DNA from: Thermoascus crustaceus | Lineage: Eukaryota; Ascomycota; Eurotiomycetes; Eurotiales; Thermoascaceae | Assembly (NCBI GenBank): GCA_001599835.1 | Contig: BCIC01000008.1 | Coordinates: 478,122 to 542,121, forward strand | Direction: 5' to 3' | DNA length: 64,000 bases | Shown here: positions 22,696 to 35,105 of the stretch, one piece after another | Layout of the letters: the number at the start of each line of letters is the position of its first letter | Numbering within the stretch: position 1 is the stretch's first letter | Notes under the pieces: generated by a model | The model's database searches: none | What the model saw: only the letters and a program-made list of their open reading frames with translations | What the model was told of the DNA's origin: nothing | Position numbers and translations under genes: made by a program

Positions 22696-24016
22696 ATGTA
22701 TTATCCATCGTTGCTCATTTTAACTGCATTCGCTGCGTCCGTTCATTCCCATGGCGTGATCCTCAAAGCCCAAGGAGAGAAAGGCTCAGTAGCCAGCCAA
22801 GGATTTCTTGGTGAGCTTATTCCATTCCCGTCTGCCCAAGATAGTGAACGACTACCTCTTCTAGGAGATTATTCTAATCAGATCCTCTTTCCAGTCAACA
22901 ACGCTCTAGCAAGGAACTGCACAGATATTAGCCCCTGCCAGCTGGACTCCACCATTATCCGGGACGAGGAGATAAGACAGAATATCGTGAACGGATGTGG
23001 TCGCACGGAGCTCAATGGCAACATTGATATTGGGGAACAGACAGAGAACGAGCTGGCTGCCAACCGAGTGACCTCAGTGAAGAAGGGGTCTGTCCTATCA
23101 GTCACTATTCACCAAGTCAGTATCTATCCAGATCTGCTAGTAGATATCCATCTCTAACGGTATACATACAGGTGAACGCAGATGGCGCAGGACCTTACAC
23201 GTGTGATTTGGACCAGACAAGTATGCATACTTTCATCCAGGATCTACTGATACTTCGATCTAACAAAATATCTGCTACTTGCCCAGGCAACGCCAACACC
23301 AACTTCGTCCCCTTGAAGGTGACGGACAACGTCCCAGGCGTGAACGGCCTCTCACAAGCGAAATTCCAAAACTTTGTCATGAAGGTCGCATTACCAGATG
23401 ACCTCAACTGTATTGGAGGTAAGCCAAAAGCCACCAGACATAAAAACATCCTTCCCTACGCCCCCGATATTAACAAAGAAAACAAGGATCAACTGGCAAC
23501 GTCTGCACCGTCCGCTGCAGAAACAACGCCCTAGCAGGTCCCTTTGGCGGCTGCTTCGCCGTCCAACAGACCGACAATGCCGGCCGCACCAATACGAGCG
23601 CCGCGGCGGTCACCACGGCACAGACGCTGGAAGATATTTCGAGGCAGATCCAGGTCAACCAGGAGGATCTGGATGCGGCGATTGCGGCGAACCAGGCGGC
23701 CGGGCTGGATGGGTCGGATTCCGGGGTTGCGGCTATAGCTGGTGAGTAAACATCTAATATATCATGTCATTTACTATCCCTACCTAGACCAAAGCCTCCC
23801 TCTCTTGATTTGCAGCGAGCTTGAGTATAACTATATCATTCATTTCACGGAAACACTAACCTAATAGATATAGCCCTCACATCCGCCGTCCCAGCAGCCA
23901 CAACAACCGCCAGCGCCGCTACATCTCAATCTAACAGCAGTGGCACGCGGAAGCACGGGAACGGGAATGGGAACAGAAATGGGAATCGTCGCGTCGAGGT
24001 TCGTTTCTCTGCTTAG
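22696..24016 (+). CDS. Egh16-like secreted protein (GEgh16/Gas1/Mas family)
   Basis: Six exons read in phase: 22696-22810, 22865-23115, 23172-23220, 23287-23418, 23487-23741, 23868-24016, giving 316 residues. A signal peptide (MYYPSLLILTAFAASVHSHG) precedes the Egh16-like domain: ARNCTDISPCQLDSTIIRDE, NIVNGCGRTELNGNIDIGEQ, NADGAGPYTCDLDQTS, then GNVCTVRCRNNALAGPFGGC. Six or more cysteines suggest a disulphide-stabilised extracellular protein. The family was named from mildew and rice-blast proteins made during appressorium formation; its biochemical activity is not established. The mature N-terminus begins with His, as in LPMO-like copper proteins, but I see no further LPMO motif. The C-terminus is a Gly/Asn/Arg tail (HGNGNGNRNGNRR) without a GPI signal. 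Intron 1 is 54 nt and stop-free in frame. Confidence 0.9.
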
Positions 24017-25065
24017 ATTAGGGTAGATTAGCTTAGCTTAGCTTCGTGTTCATCCAGCATAAGTATCATTCCAGACAGGCATAGTATGGCTGAATGAAAT
24101 GGATGGATAAATACATAGATAAGATGAATAGAGTAGGGATAGTCTTTTATATATATATCGGTGGTGGACGATCTCGACGGTAAAATGTCCCTTCCTGACT
24201 AACCTTAAACTTTCCTACATGGACAGCTACCTAGCCTAGGTACGGATCATTTCCGTACCTACTAGACACTCCCTCGCGTCCTTCCATGTTGACGATCCTA
24301 CCTTTCTAACTAACCTAGATAATTAGTCTGTGGGGCCACATGCACAAAAAAAGGCTTAAGTTAAAAGGGGCTGGGCAGACCTTAGGGTCCAACCTCAAAG
24401 TGGAAAGAAAGGGGAACCAAGATCCGAATAGGAGAGATCTGCAGCTGGCAAAAAAAAAGGACTTGCAGGCTAGGCTAGTCTAGGCTAGAAGCAGCTATGA
24501 CCTAGGAAAATGGAAAAAAAATTAAAAGAGAGCCCAGAGCCCCATCACGGAGATTGACATGGAACTATTGGGTGTTGCGGCGCCGATCGATCGATCGATC
24601 CCCGAAAGACGGGTCACGGAAAAAGTTCAGATAATGATGCTACAGTCTGTCAGGACTTAGCTCGCAGTCATCAATTGATATTGATATAGACACTATCTGT
24701 AATTTTTGACTTTGATTTGATTGATTGTAAGCAAATCATACCGCAACGTACGTATAAGAGATCAGGGATATGCCGCCCAGTCCGTTTTTCCAAACCAAGA
24801 TGTCTGACGTAAAACAACCAGTCCAGAAAGCCCCCCCCCAATAGAAGGAGAGGGATCTTAATAATATCAGATATCATGAGGGAAGAAAAACTAACACCTT
24901 ATTTTCCCCGCTAGAGGTCGAGAAGCGGGAAGACAGTGAGAGGAAAGAGAGAAAGAGAAACTCGTGAACCGTCGCAACAAAAGGATACGGAGAGGGTATG
25001 AAAAGAACTGAACCTGTACATCATGGACCATCATTGAAAGAGGCAACTAGAATTTGTCAAAATCA
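24017..25065. other. Convergent intergenic region with short simple repeats
   Basis: Contains TTAGC-type short repeats near 24015-24045, an AGGCTAGGCTAG-type run near 24467-24490 and a GATC tandem at about 24584-24600. No gene recognised; it separates two convergent genes. Confidence 0.5.
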
Positions 25066-26922
25066 TCATCGTCTCTTCCGTCGTTGCCAAAAATCTTCCT
25101 CATTGTCATCCACGTCTAAAGCATCTCCAGTTTGGTCATCAGCATCTGAATCCCGTATGATCTGCTGATCATGCTGGTATGGAGCACTGTTGACCCTATC
25201 CGTGGGATGTTTTGCTGCATCCCCAGTCACTGGATATTGCAACTCAGATTCCCAGTCTAAACCGTTGGCATCAACTCCAAGGAGGAACTTTCCGAACGCA
25301 AGGACGGCATTGAAAACCTCCTTGCCCGTGGGGACAATGTTTTCTGGTGGTAGAAGGAACCCGTAACTTCCCTTGTCTCGCAACTTGATCTGGTAAGAGT
25401 ACTTGGCATGAAGCTGGTGGTAGAACCAATCCAAGGCACTTCCTCCGGAACTTTCTACCCTGGGGAAGATCTCTTTCTTGGTCTTTCTCTTCTTGTTGCC
25501 AACGACGCTCCCTTCGCAAGCCGAACTTACGTCGTATTTTTCGTAGTTGGTCAGACGGATCGCTTTTGCAATGCCCATGGCCAGCTCTTCCAGATTTTCG
25601 AGAGTTGGTGGAACAGTGGCACACGAGTATGAGTACGGGTAGAGTATCTGCTGCGAGTAGGAATGAAGATCGAGGAAACCGACAATGTCGACATTATTGT
25701 ATTGAGTCTCATTCTTTGCCCACTCTGCGAACATGTGCGATTCGACGCCCTGAAATGGGCTGTCTCCAGCGTAGCTTTCGGAACAAGGGTTTGACCGAGT
25801 GGATTCACCATCCCACTCAAAATCCCAAGCACGATCAAGGTCAATTCCGCGGCAGAAATGCAGACTGGTCTGCTGCCTGTTTTTTCGCCAGAGGCGATCT
25901 GTTTCCCACGTGTAGACGTACCCGTCGGGGTTCAGAGTCGGTACGAAGACCCAGTCGAACTCTTCCAGGAGTTTCGTGATTGGGCGGGATCTTCCGTAGC
26001 CGGTAGTTAAGGAGTACGCGATGTAATTGACCGTCGAAGTGCTAATCCACTCCCGAGCATGAGAACCTCCGACAACAACTATCATCTTGCGCGGTTCTGA
26101 TTGACGCTCATCGTTGGTCGGATGAACGCCAAGTCGGAGAGCGGGAATATCTCGACCTTCATAGGACATTCCGACGCCGATCATCCGGACGTGTGTTGAA
26201 AACATTGAAGCCAGGAGGCGCATCCATGGCACAATTACGGATAGTGGTTGATAATCACGGAAGAACAAGTTGGTTACATCGGTCGATTGTCGTACTGTAG
26301 GTTGAAATGCGAACCCGTCCCTCACGACAGCCGACCGCCGCGATGGGTACGTTTCAGAAATCATCTCCGCAAGATCTTCTATCAGCAATGTGTGGGCCGT
26401 CTGAAGAGATCGCGGCAAGAGACCCAGCAACGAAGGAATCTGTCAAGAGCCGGTGATTAGCCAAATGCCATTGTCCCATCAAAGACCACAGGCCGAACCA
26501 CTCACCACTTCCCGCGCCAGTCTGATATCCACAAACTCGTCGGTTGACGCCCACACATCCAGGAAGAGGACATTGGCGGCCTCCTCCAAAGCTCTGGCCT
26601 CTGCAGAGCTGCGTATCGTGAAGCGCAGGACAACATCACTGCCGTATCGCGTGAGGGACTTGGAAGGCGGAGAACGATCGCGCGACGGGTCTTTTGTCAA
26701 CGCAGAGAGATCCGATAGCTCTTTACGAATTCCCCATATAGTCTCAATGACCATATCTCTGAATCGAATCCATGGCCGCCGGGGATCCCGAGAATGGGCA
26801 AGGAGCTGGACGGGTTCGAGAGGGGGCGGAGGGGTGACACTGGAGCCTGCGGGCACCGCAGGCGCAAGACTGGCGAGCAGCAGGCCGCACAGGAAGACGA
26901 AGACACAATGAAGCAGACGCAT
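25066..26922 (-). CDS. ECM14: ECM14-type inactive metallocarboxypeptidase
   Basis: Two exons, 26922-26506 and 26439-25066 (GTGAGT...TGACAG), give 596 residues, the usual ECM14 length. A signal peptide (MRLLHCVFVFLCGLLLASLAP) and propeptide lead to an M14 zinc-carboxypeptidase fold. The zinc ligands are kept: GGSHAREWIS supplies His and Glu and VGFLDLHSYSQ supplies the second His. The substrate pocket residues NPDGYVYTWETDRLWRKNR are also present. The catalytic glutamate expected in the motif E-L-R-D is Lys here (YQIKLRDKGSYGFLLPP), as is characteristic of ECM14 proteins, so peptidase activity is not expected. The known yeast role is in cell-wall assembly with vacuolar/secretory localisation. 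The C-terminus is acidic and low in complexity. Confidence 0.94.
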
Positions 26923-28639
26923 TTTGTGCTGTCAACAGCGATGGCTCTTGGTACATCGCCGCGGATCCGGGATCGAAGAGGCTGCTCGGGATGCCGTGCT
27001 ATGCTGCTGGTTTGCTCACAGCATCCGGCGCATCGTTGTAGGACTCTGTAGTAGGATGAGTAAGTGTATCGGGGCTGAGCAGCCGGCCAGACCCACGGCC
27101 GATGACGATCTCGAGTCAAGACGAAGCCTAAGGAGTTTAGTGAGGAGGGGCCACACGAGGTCTAGTGCTACTAGTACGGTGGGCGACACAGCCTGTGGAG
27201 CGGGCAAAGAACAACGCCCTGCACAACCGCCTGGCCGACGTCGACTTTTTTATCGACTCGCTCAGGTTCTCATGCGGTGCATTCCATCAATTCCACCACA
27301 TTCTATCATCTGTGCATTCGTCCAAGTGGGCGGGATGGACGTGTGTCTGGAGGCCAATCAGCGGCTAAAAGGAAAATTGTGATGACGGCGTGGTGGTCAT
27401 TGGAATCCAGGATGCACCAAAGCGTCCTCTGTTCTCGACCACTGCAGACGTCATCGAGGCTCCCCACGCGTTTAGAGATATTTTGTTCCTTATCCCGCAA
27501 CTTTCGACATGAGCACACGATGCTATGTATAGACGCAACGGTCACTGTGTATATATATATACGCTCAATGTGCTGGTCTCGAGCTCATGGGTAGCATCAT
27601 ATCTGGCCCTTGCATGCATTCGAATCCTTGCTGCATACTGGCAGTACTGCGTACATGCATCGCTGCTTGTCGCGCCAGGTAATCTTTCAATAGCAGTCTT
27701 TCGGCCATCATGATCCGGTAAATAAGCATATTGTATTCATATTACGGAGATTTTATCCGTCCGGTGATCGCCCCAGCCTTGCTGTCTCGGAGTATAGTTA
27801 AGTGTACCCAGAACGGGCCTGTCCTAATAGCTCAACGGCTCAATAAATATCAACTCTTCATTTGCCGGTGTTGATGGCCAGCGGAGTTTTTAGGCATCCG
27901 TCATCATATCCGCTTTCGTGAGCCGTCACGACAGGATCGACAGCGCGGGATGCTTCTGGAAAACTCTGGGGTCCGAGAAGGGCGATGGAAGAGCGAGAAG
28001 CAGGCGAACAGTGGACTTCTTCGCACGTGCGGGCGCCCTGTCAGGGACCGCGGCGGCGCTTGAGGCTCCCGTCCGCGCTCTTACGCTGCTGCTACGCTTG
28101 GCGTCGTCGTACCCCCAAGCAGCTCCTGTCAGCCAGCTCTCTGCCCAATTCCTGCCCGCCCCTCGTCTCCTCCTTTCTCCCCGTTGTGCTCTCTCGCTGC
28201 CATCTCCGCGTCCTGCTGGCAGCTGAGGTCCGGTCTGCTCGTCTTTAATGTCCTTGGCGTGATAGCCCGGCCAATGTGAACGTCCGTCTCCGCCGCCCTC
28301 CCCTGCTCAGCGAACGCAGTATTCTCACGACTCCTCCCCACCATACCATCTCTCGACACTTCCACGCCTCCCTCTGCGGCGGCAGTCGTACCCCTGGTAT
28401 CGCCAGGGAAGACAGAACTCACTCCCAGCTCTTCGTCGACGTGACGTCCCAGCATTGCGTGCGATGTCACCGTATTGATCGTCAGACGACGCGTGTTCAA
28501 GCCATATACCTTGACCCATCTTCCAAACGTGTGATACCGGGGCAGCATCTGCTGGACAACGCAGTTCTGGCTTCGGATGGGCCTGTCTTCTCCTTAGGGG
28601 AGGAGGAGTGCTTTATTCCACCAGACTCCCGTCTCAGCC
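26923..28639. other. Divergent promoter region between ECM14 and the ArfGEF
   Basis: No gene recognised in 1.7 kb. The part 28000-28640 is C/T-rich and CG-rich and probably includes the ArfGEF promoter and 5' UTR. A short TA microsatellite lies near 27549-27561. Confidence 0.5.
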
Positions 28640-31600
28640 ATGCATTGGAGGGGACTCCGTCTCGGCGCTGTTGACGGCAACGAATCCAAAAGACGAAGCG
28701 CCATCGAACCGGACGCTCATGCACGTCTCAGCGAGCATGTCCCTCGTCCAAGGCCAGCCACGGGTGAGCCTCCGTCAAGACGCTCAGAGTCCGCGACCCG
28801 CTCACCCGTTGGGATGGGATCCAACGGTTTGCGGCCTACTACCCCTGACGAACGCTCCAGAGATGTCCCACCAGGAACAGCGGAGGCTGGGAAAGCAGAT
28901 ACGCCAACATCGCCTATGTCGCGACAAATTTCGCTGAGGAACAGATTCAGTATGATGCGGTTTCGTTATGCCTCGGATCCCCAGCTATCTACGTCGTATG
29001 CGCAGGCTGACGAAGAAGCCCCTCCGGTGCCTCCTATGCCTCCACGTAAGTTGACCAGGTTCTCCAATGATCAGGAAAGTGGTTTGGTTTTCCTACAATT
29101 AGAAATGACTGCTGATCGTCGTCTCTGTTCGACATAGCCCCTACTATCATCACCACGGCCCCAACGAGCAACGATATGGAACTGGAACGCCCAGCGAAAC
29201 GAAAGAACAAGATTAAGATCCTTCCTCGATCCAAGAAATCATCCCAAGAAGACCTAGCTGGTGAGGACCACGATCGAAGTGACGCTCCAGACGAGAGACA
29301 AGCTCGCTCGGTCCAAGGTTCAACTGATTCTCAGGCGGCTGATGGAAGCCTTGCGACCTCGCATGCCAGCGGCGAAGAGCCAGGAAGATTATCAATAACA
29401 TCAGTGCGAAATGGTGGTCGAGGTCATCCTGGTGATACCACCAATTCCCAGATGCAGGATACGAGGTTCTCGGAATCCTCACGATCGGATAGGAGCTCCG
29501 GGGAGCATGGAATCTTTCGTACTACTTCACGGAACGACGACACCAGCCCAAGCAACAAGTTGTTCCGCTTACCACGTTTGAAGAAGAGCCGCGGTCCGCT
29601 TTTCCCGCTACCTGTCAAGATCCCCCCGCCAGAATCAAATGAAAAGGGGATGGACCCAAGCATCTCGAAAGCGGATGCCACCCCGAGAGCGTCTGCCGCA
29701 GCTAACTCCGACCACGACCAGCTTTCTCCTCTTCCATCTCCCACCCATTCCTCCACGGGACTGTCATCTCCGAGAGCTTCTGCACCGCCTTTGTTCAGGA
29801 AAGATTCTTCGACCTCCGCACGCTCTGGAAAGTCAGCTTCGTCCTTCACGAAGGGTCAAGGCCGCTTGCCAGGGCGACGCCGAGGGAGATCATCAACCTT
29901 GGGCTCAGTGGCAGACATCCGGGATGATCAGCAGCGAACTCCTCCTAACCTTTCCTCCGGTCGAACATCGATTTCTGCGAGTGGACGCAAGAGTTTCGGA
30001 GACTTGTTCAATCTGTCACAACGACTGAGGCAGAACTCTGAAGCGTCTTACCAGCGTAACGGGTCTCCTGGCCCGGGATCTGCTTCCAAACCTGGCTCGT
30101 TCTCGCTTACTCGTGAGGTGACTTCGTATCCCGAGCGTGAAGAAGGTGAAACTCCGGCCAATTATCTGTCTCGGTTGGAAGCGGCTGTTCACAGGGGAGC
30201 AATAGCGAGCATCCTGTCAAAATCTGATGACGACTTCTTCAAGACTGCTCTGAGGAAGTATATGAGGAGTTTCGCTTTCTTTGGTGACCCCATAGATATG
30301 GCGATTCGAAAACTTCTGATGGAAGTCGAACTACCAAAAGAAACTCAGCAAATTGACCGAGTGCTACAGGGCTTCGCTGATCGCTATCACGAGTGCAATC
30401 CCGGAATATTTGAGTCGACAGGTACGTTTCAACGCTCACGAAAGCAATTAATTCAGTACTGACTAGACTTACTACCAGACCAAGCGTATTTCATCGCATT
30501 TTCGATATTGATCTTACACACAGATGTCTTCAACAAAAACAACAAGCGAAAGATGCAAAAACAAGACTATGTCAGGAACACTCGAATGGAGGGAATATCG
30601 GAAGATATTCTGGAATGCTTTTATGAAAATATTTCCTACACGCCATTTATTCACGTGGAAGACGAAGTGAATCTTAGCGGACGACATTTACCCAAGCCTC
30701 GGAGAGGTCTACTTAAGACTGCTAGTTCGGACCATCTGTCACGAGCCCCCAAAGAGCCCGTGGATCCTTACGCGCTCATACTTGAGGGCAAGTTGCATTC
30801 TTTGAGACCGACTCTCAAGGATGTGATGAATCTAGAGGATTCCTACAGCTCTACAGGCACAGAAGGAGCTCCGGACGTGAATAGTCTACATCAGGCATTT
30901 TCCAGGTCGGCCATACTGCAAATCGTCTCCGCTCGATCACGTCCAGACGCATTTATGTCGCCGTCAAGTATCGACAACCCAGCCGAGTCGCATCCCGGCC
31001 TTGTCGACATCAAAGTGGCCAAGGTCGGGCTGCTCTGGCGAAAGGACGCAAAGAAAAAGAAGACAAGGTCCCCATGGCAAGAATGGGGAGCTCTTCTGAC
31101 TTTTTCGCAGCTCTATCTGTTCAAAGATGTGGCCTGGGTAAAGTCCTTAATGTCTCAATATGATTCCCAAAAGAAAAAGGGACGACGGCGGCCAGTTGTC
31201 TTTACGCCTCCCCTCGAGGAGTTCAAACCTGATGCAATAATGTCCACAGATGATGCGGTGGCTCTGGTGGACGCCAATTACAAAAAGCACAAACATGCAT
31301 TCCTCCTCGTCCGGCATAACGCTCTGGAGGAGACTTTCCTAGCCAACAGCGAAGCAGACATGAATGATTGGTTGGCGAAGCTCAATTATGCTGCTGCGCT
31401 TAGGACTACCGGAGTACGGATGAAAGGGATGATAGGCACAGATTACGAAGGTCAACGGCGCCGGGTCGCTCGCATGAACTCGGTCACATCGGACAGTTCT
31501 GTGCACTCCACTGATACGAATTCCGTTCCCGCAACGAATAATAACATGGACCCACGTCTGGCAGAGGAAGTTTCTGCAGCGCGTAGGCAGCTTATGGCCC

Positions 31601-33084
31601 AGAGGATCCAAGAGGCCAATGAGAAGTTGTCCGCCTGCGAGAAGCAGCTTGATGACCTTCTAAGGAACGCCCGCCATCTGCAGGTCCTAACACCCATACA
31701 TACGAGAGCCAGAGAGCAGGTCATCCTGGCCGCTGGGCGTATGGCAGCAAAGGTCAAATGGGTCAGGCTGGACATCTGGCGCACCAAGTGTTATAGAGAG
31801 GTTCTGTCACTCGACTTGGGAGAAGAGGAAAAGAATGAATCTGGTACCGATAGGCCTACCCAGATCAGCTCGTCGACTAAGGCTACCATCTCCATCCCGA
31901 GTCAGCCATCCTTAGCGAAAATAGACTCTGCTTCAAGCTTAGTCCCCGCTTCTCCCAGGAGCGACCCTCTCCGTGCACTTACGCCAACTTCGCCAGATGG
32001 GCCTACAGTGCCGGATAGTTCATCATCGCAACCTTCTGATGCTCGGAGGGCAAGTGTTCCGACGTCAGTCTTCTCTTCAGAGCTTTCTCCCGCGGTCAGA
32101 CAGTCTTCAGCGGCTGACGTGAGGGACCGAGCCTCAATTTCCTCTCGAGCTGCCTCGAGAAAGCTGGAGCGAGCAGCATCGGTTATGAGTGCCGGGAGTA
32201 AGGTTGATGGGTCCAGTATTGGATCTCCGGGCCCTATGCCTGGCCTTCCGACCGCAGGCGATGAGGACGATGAAGAGCGTATCCTCCGGGAAGCCGGTCT
32301 GCTGGAACCTTCCCAGATACCGAACCAACCTGATGCAGCCAATGACGCTGACAACGATAACAAGAGAGATGAATCAGCCGAGCATCCTTCTGGCGAACAA
32401 CGTGGTCGAGTGCGTCGGAGTCTACATCGCACACTCAGAGACTCGCATCATACACCACACCACCAACGAAGCAAGAAAGGACGGGATTCTGGCTCGAGTA
32501 TCCCAACTCTCGATGAAAGTCAGGGTACTGGAGAAAGTGAAGGCTTGTCAAGAAAGGAGCCCAACTTCACCGTCCATGGAAAGAAAGCTTCCGTCATCAC
32601 CTTTGGATCTGAGTGGCAGAACATGTCTCCAGAACAGCGTCTAAAGCTACGGAAACCCCCTCCGGCCGAAGAGTCAAGGGCTACTGATATCCATATCACT
32701 GATGGCACAGAGTCTGTCTCCGGATCTGTGAATGGTGGCCGCTCACGATCAGTGCGGAGTGTGAGCACGACGACGGCAAAGAGTTTCCGTAATATCGATG
32801 ACCTCACGGTTGCTAGCGAGGTACCTCAACTTCCTTCGGTGGGCGAGCTGAATCAGGAACAAGAAGCCTCGACCAGTGATGACGGAGCGAAGGACGCTCA
32901 GTCTTTCCAAACTGCTGAGACTCAGCTAGCCGACGATGGAAAGCATGATCCCAGCGGTCATGGTGACATTACAGAATCAGAAACAGACACCAATCTTCTG
33001 TCAGGGGACGAAACCCCGCTTGAGCAGGCTATCTCTCAGGAAAAAATGAGACATAGCCCTCATGAGCAGGCTGTGAGTGCATGA
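28640..33084 (+). CDS. Sec7-PH guanine nucleotide exchange factor for Arf
   Basis: Three exons, 28640-29045, 29138-30421 and 30479-33084, give 1,431 residues. It should load GTP on Arf GTPases at membranes. The Sec7 domain lies at about residues 470-660: GETPANYLSRLEAAVHRGAI, then VELPKETQQIDRVLQGFADRY with the catalytic glutamate finger in PKE, then HECNPGIF, AYFIAFSILILHTDVFN and a motif-2-like NTRMEGIS. A PH domain at about 735-865 contains WQEWGALLTFSQLYLF and ETFLANSEADMNDWLAKLNYA, and a helical region follows (about 910-1010). The N-terminal 450 and C-terminal 420 residues are Ser/Pro-rich and charged, with many likely phosphosites. The Sec7-PH order resembles EFA6/Yel1-type GEFs rather than Gea or Sec7 proper. 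The start is the first ATG in the open frame; an upstream exon is possible. Confidence 0.92.
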
Positions 33085-34187
33085 TTTGCAAGTCGCACAT
33101 TGTGCTCTACTCCTGCCTCATCATTCCCAACTGCCCATTGTTACAACACATCTTCCACTGGTACATTCTCCACAATGTTTTTTGCTGATACCCACCGTTA
33201 TCTGTTGTCTACCTTTTCCTATTGTACTTTGTTCGGCACTCTTCTATAAAGCTCTTCGAAACTTTTTCTTTTTGTCACCTGCACAACTCTTGCTGGGAAT
33301 ACAAGTGCTTGGGTTAGGAAACTTGTCTCCGTCTATCACTAGGTGAAATGTAACTTTCTGTTACCCAACCCCATTTACTGCTCTGAGTTGGTTACGACTC
33401 TTTACACCCGCTTTCTTTTGTCTCCTATTTACTCCCTTACGCCTTTCTCTACTAGATGGGTCCTTGTTTCTTTTAAGGTTGGAACGGACACAATATTAGG
33501 TCATGGATGGAGAACCCGGACTGTTTATTTCATGTTTGGAACGTTATGTGTGTCTATCATTCCAAGCTTGCTCTTTTTTTGATTCCCGATTTCATCGCTT
33601 TTTTTCTTTTTCATGTTTCTTGCGTGTACAGGATCACACTGCAAAGCAAAAAAAATTATGGGCAAATAATGAGTTGCCGTCGACTTCGATGAAAGGGCAC
33701 TTCGCTTCGAATGGGATGGGTAGGGTGGGTGGACCGAAGGACCAGTGGTCCCTGTGAATGTACATTCAAGCCCTTTAAGGAGCACACAAAAGTCGAGGTT
33801 CGAATCAAAAGTCAAATTTGACATTATCTTGATAATGTTTTCCACGTTTCCTCTGTAGATTTGGTCCAGTGTGTAGTACCGTAGAAATCTGGAATGTCAC
33901 CTGACTTGTCTTCTTAGGCTTCGAAGGTGAAGGGGGAAAGAAAAGCGAATACGAAACAGAAATTTCTTTTCGATGTATCATTCTATTTCAGACTCTGTTA
34001 CGTGTGTGTAACAGTAAACCCCGAAACTGACGTCTAGGCGTACAGTGCAATTGCAAAACCTCTCACGAGTCAACTATTATGTGGGAATTCTGGGGAGGCT
34101 CTTAGGGAGATATGTTGGAAATGATCTCGAGCAGGATAGAGAAAACAGTAGATTCAGTAAAGTTAAATATAGAAAAGAAACATTGAG
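33085..34187. other. 3' flank of the ArfGEF, no gene recognised
   Basis: T-rich after the stop codon, consistent with a long 3' UTR. Small frames here lack motifs. Confidence 0.5.
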
Positions 34188-35105
34188 TCATTTGGTATAG
34201 AATCCCGGGCCTCTGTACAGATGCCAGGGTACAGGCCGCCTGATTGGCGGCCCCCAAAGATAGAGCATATGATCAGTTATAGATTCCTTTGTAGACTCGT
34301 ATGTCCAGTTCAGCCATGGTTCCCAATCCCGGTCAATCCATTCGCTGAACCGTCTCGCACGGTTCTGCCTCCATGCCTAGCGTAGTATAGGTGATATGTA
34401 CACTCCCGGAAGATACCTCTGGCTGTCTTCGGGAGTGAACCGGGGAGACCAGTAAGGTACTCGGTGCTGAGAGTGACCAAAGTCAATAATCATCACTTGT
34501 ATTTCGGTCGTGTGAATACTGTCTTGGAGGATCAATGCATTCCGGGGATGTATGTTACCATGCTGGATGTTGTGGGTATATATGAGGGATTCAGCGTCGA
34601 TGATAGCTTTCATGAGTTCCTGGCGGGTTTCCTGCGGGAAAGTCGGCGGGGTTCAGCTTGGTCATGTCAATACCTACCACCAGTTCCAGCAGGATGAATC
34701 GGACAGACCGGATAGCTTCTTTATTCGGAATTGAAAGCTCAAGCGTGAACGACCCATAGTAGCGGGGAATAATTGTTCTCTGGAGCGGCTTGAGCATTTC
34801 ATATGCGGCAGCCTCGTGGGTGTAGGCTCGGTCCACGCAGAGGAAAGGATCCGCATCATCCTGCACATGGTCGAAGTAAAGTGGGTCGTAAAACTTGGCA
34901 AGAAGATATTCGCTCGTTGGAAGCGTGGTAGCTGCCATGTTTTCTGGAGTATGCAATATTTGAACGGTTGCAACTTAGCATTATGATTGTCGCCCGTTCT
35001 GATCGGCTCAATGATTCTGAGTTGAATAGGGTCCGTCCCTGTCTCCCCGGGCACTGGAGGATGGAGGATGCAGCGGTCAACAGGTTCTATATCCAGGCGT
35101 TCATT
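34188..35105 (-). pseudogene. Fungal kinase-fold (APH-like) gene relic
   Basis: Fragments of one protein in three frames: PGETGTDPIQLRIIEPIRTG, then HTPENMAATTLPTSEYLLAK and FILLELVVGIDMTKL, then TRQELMKAIIDAESLIYTHN, HGNIHPRNALI and VMIIDFGHSQH. The last two correspond to the catalytic loop (with Asn replacing the expected Asp) and the DFG metal-binding motif of the protein-kinase/aminoglycoside-phosphotransferase fold. Frame changes lie near 34971-34977 and 34632-34638. A TAG at 34377-34379 interrupts a C-terminal part that continues recognisably (RRFSEWIDRDWEPWL) to a TGA at 34188. No intron explains these breaks. This type of short kinase-like gene is abundant and fast-evolving in Eurotiales. 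Confidence 0.78.

Noticed and set aside
33780..33815. GTTCGAATC string resembling a tRNA B box
   Set aside because: No matching A box, acceptor stem or anticodon arm at tRNA spacing on either strand.
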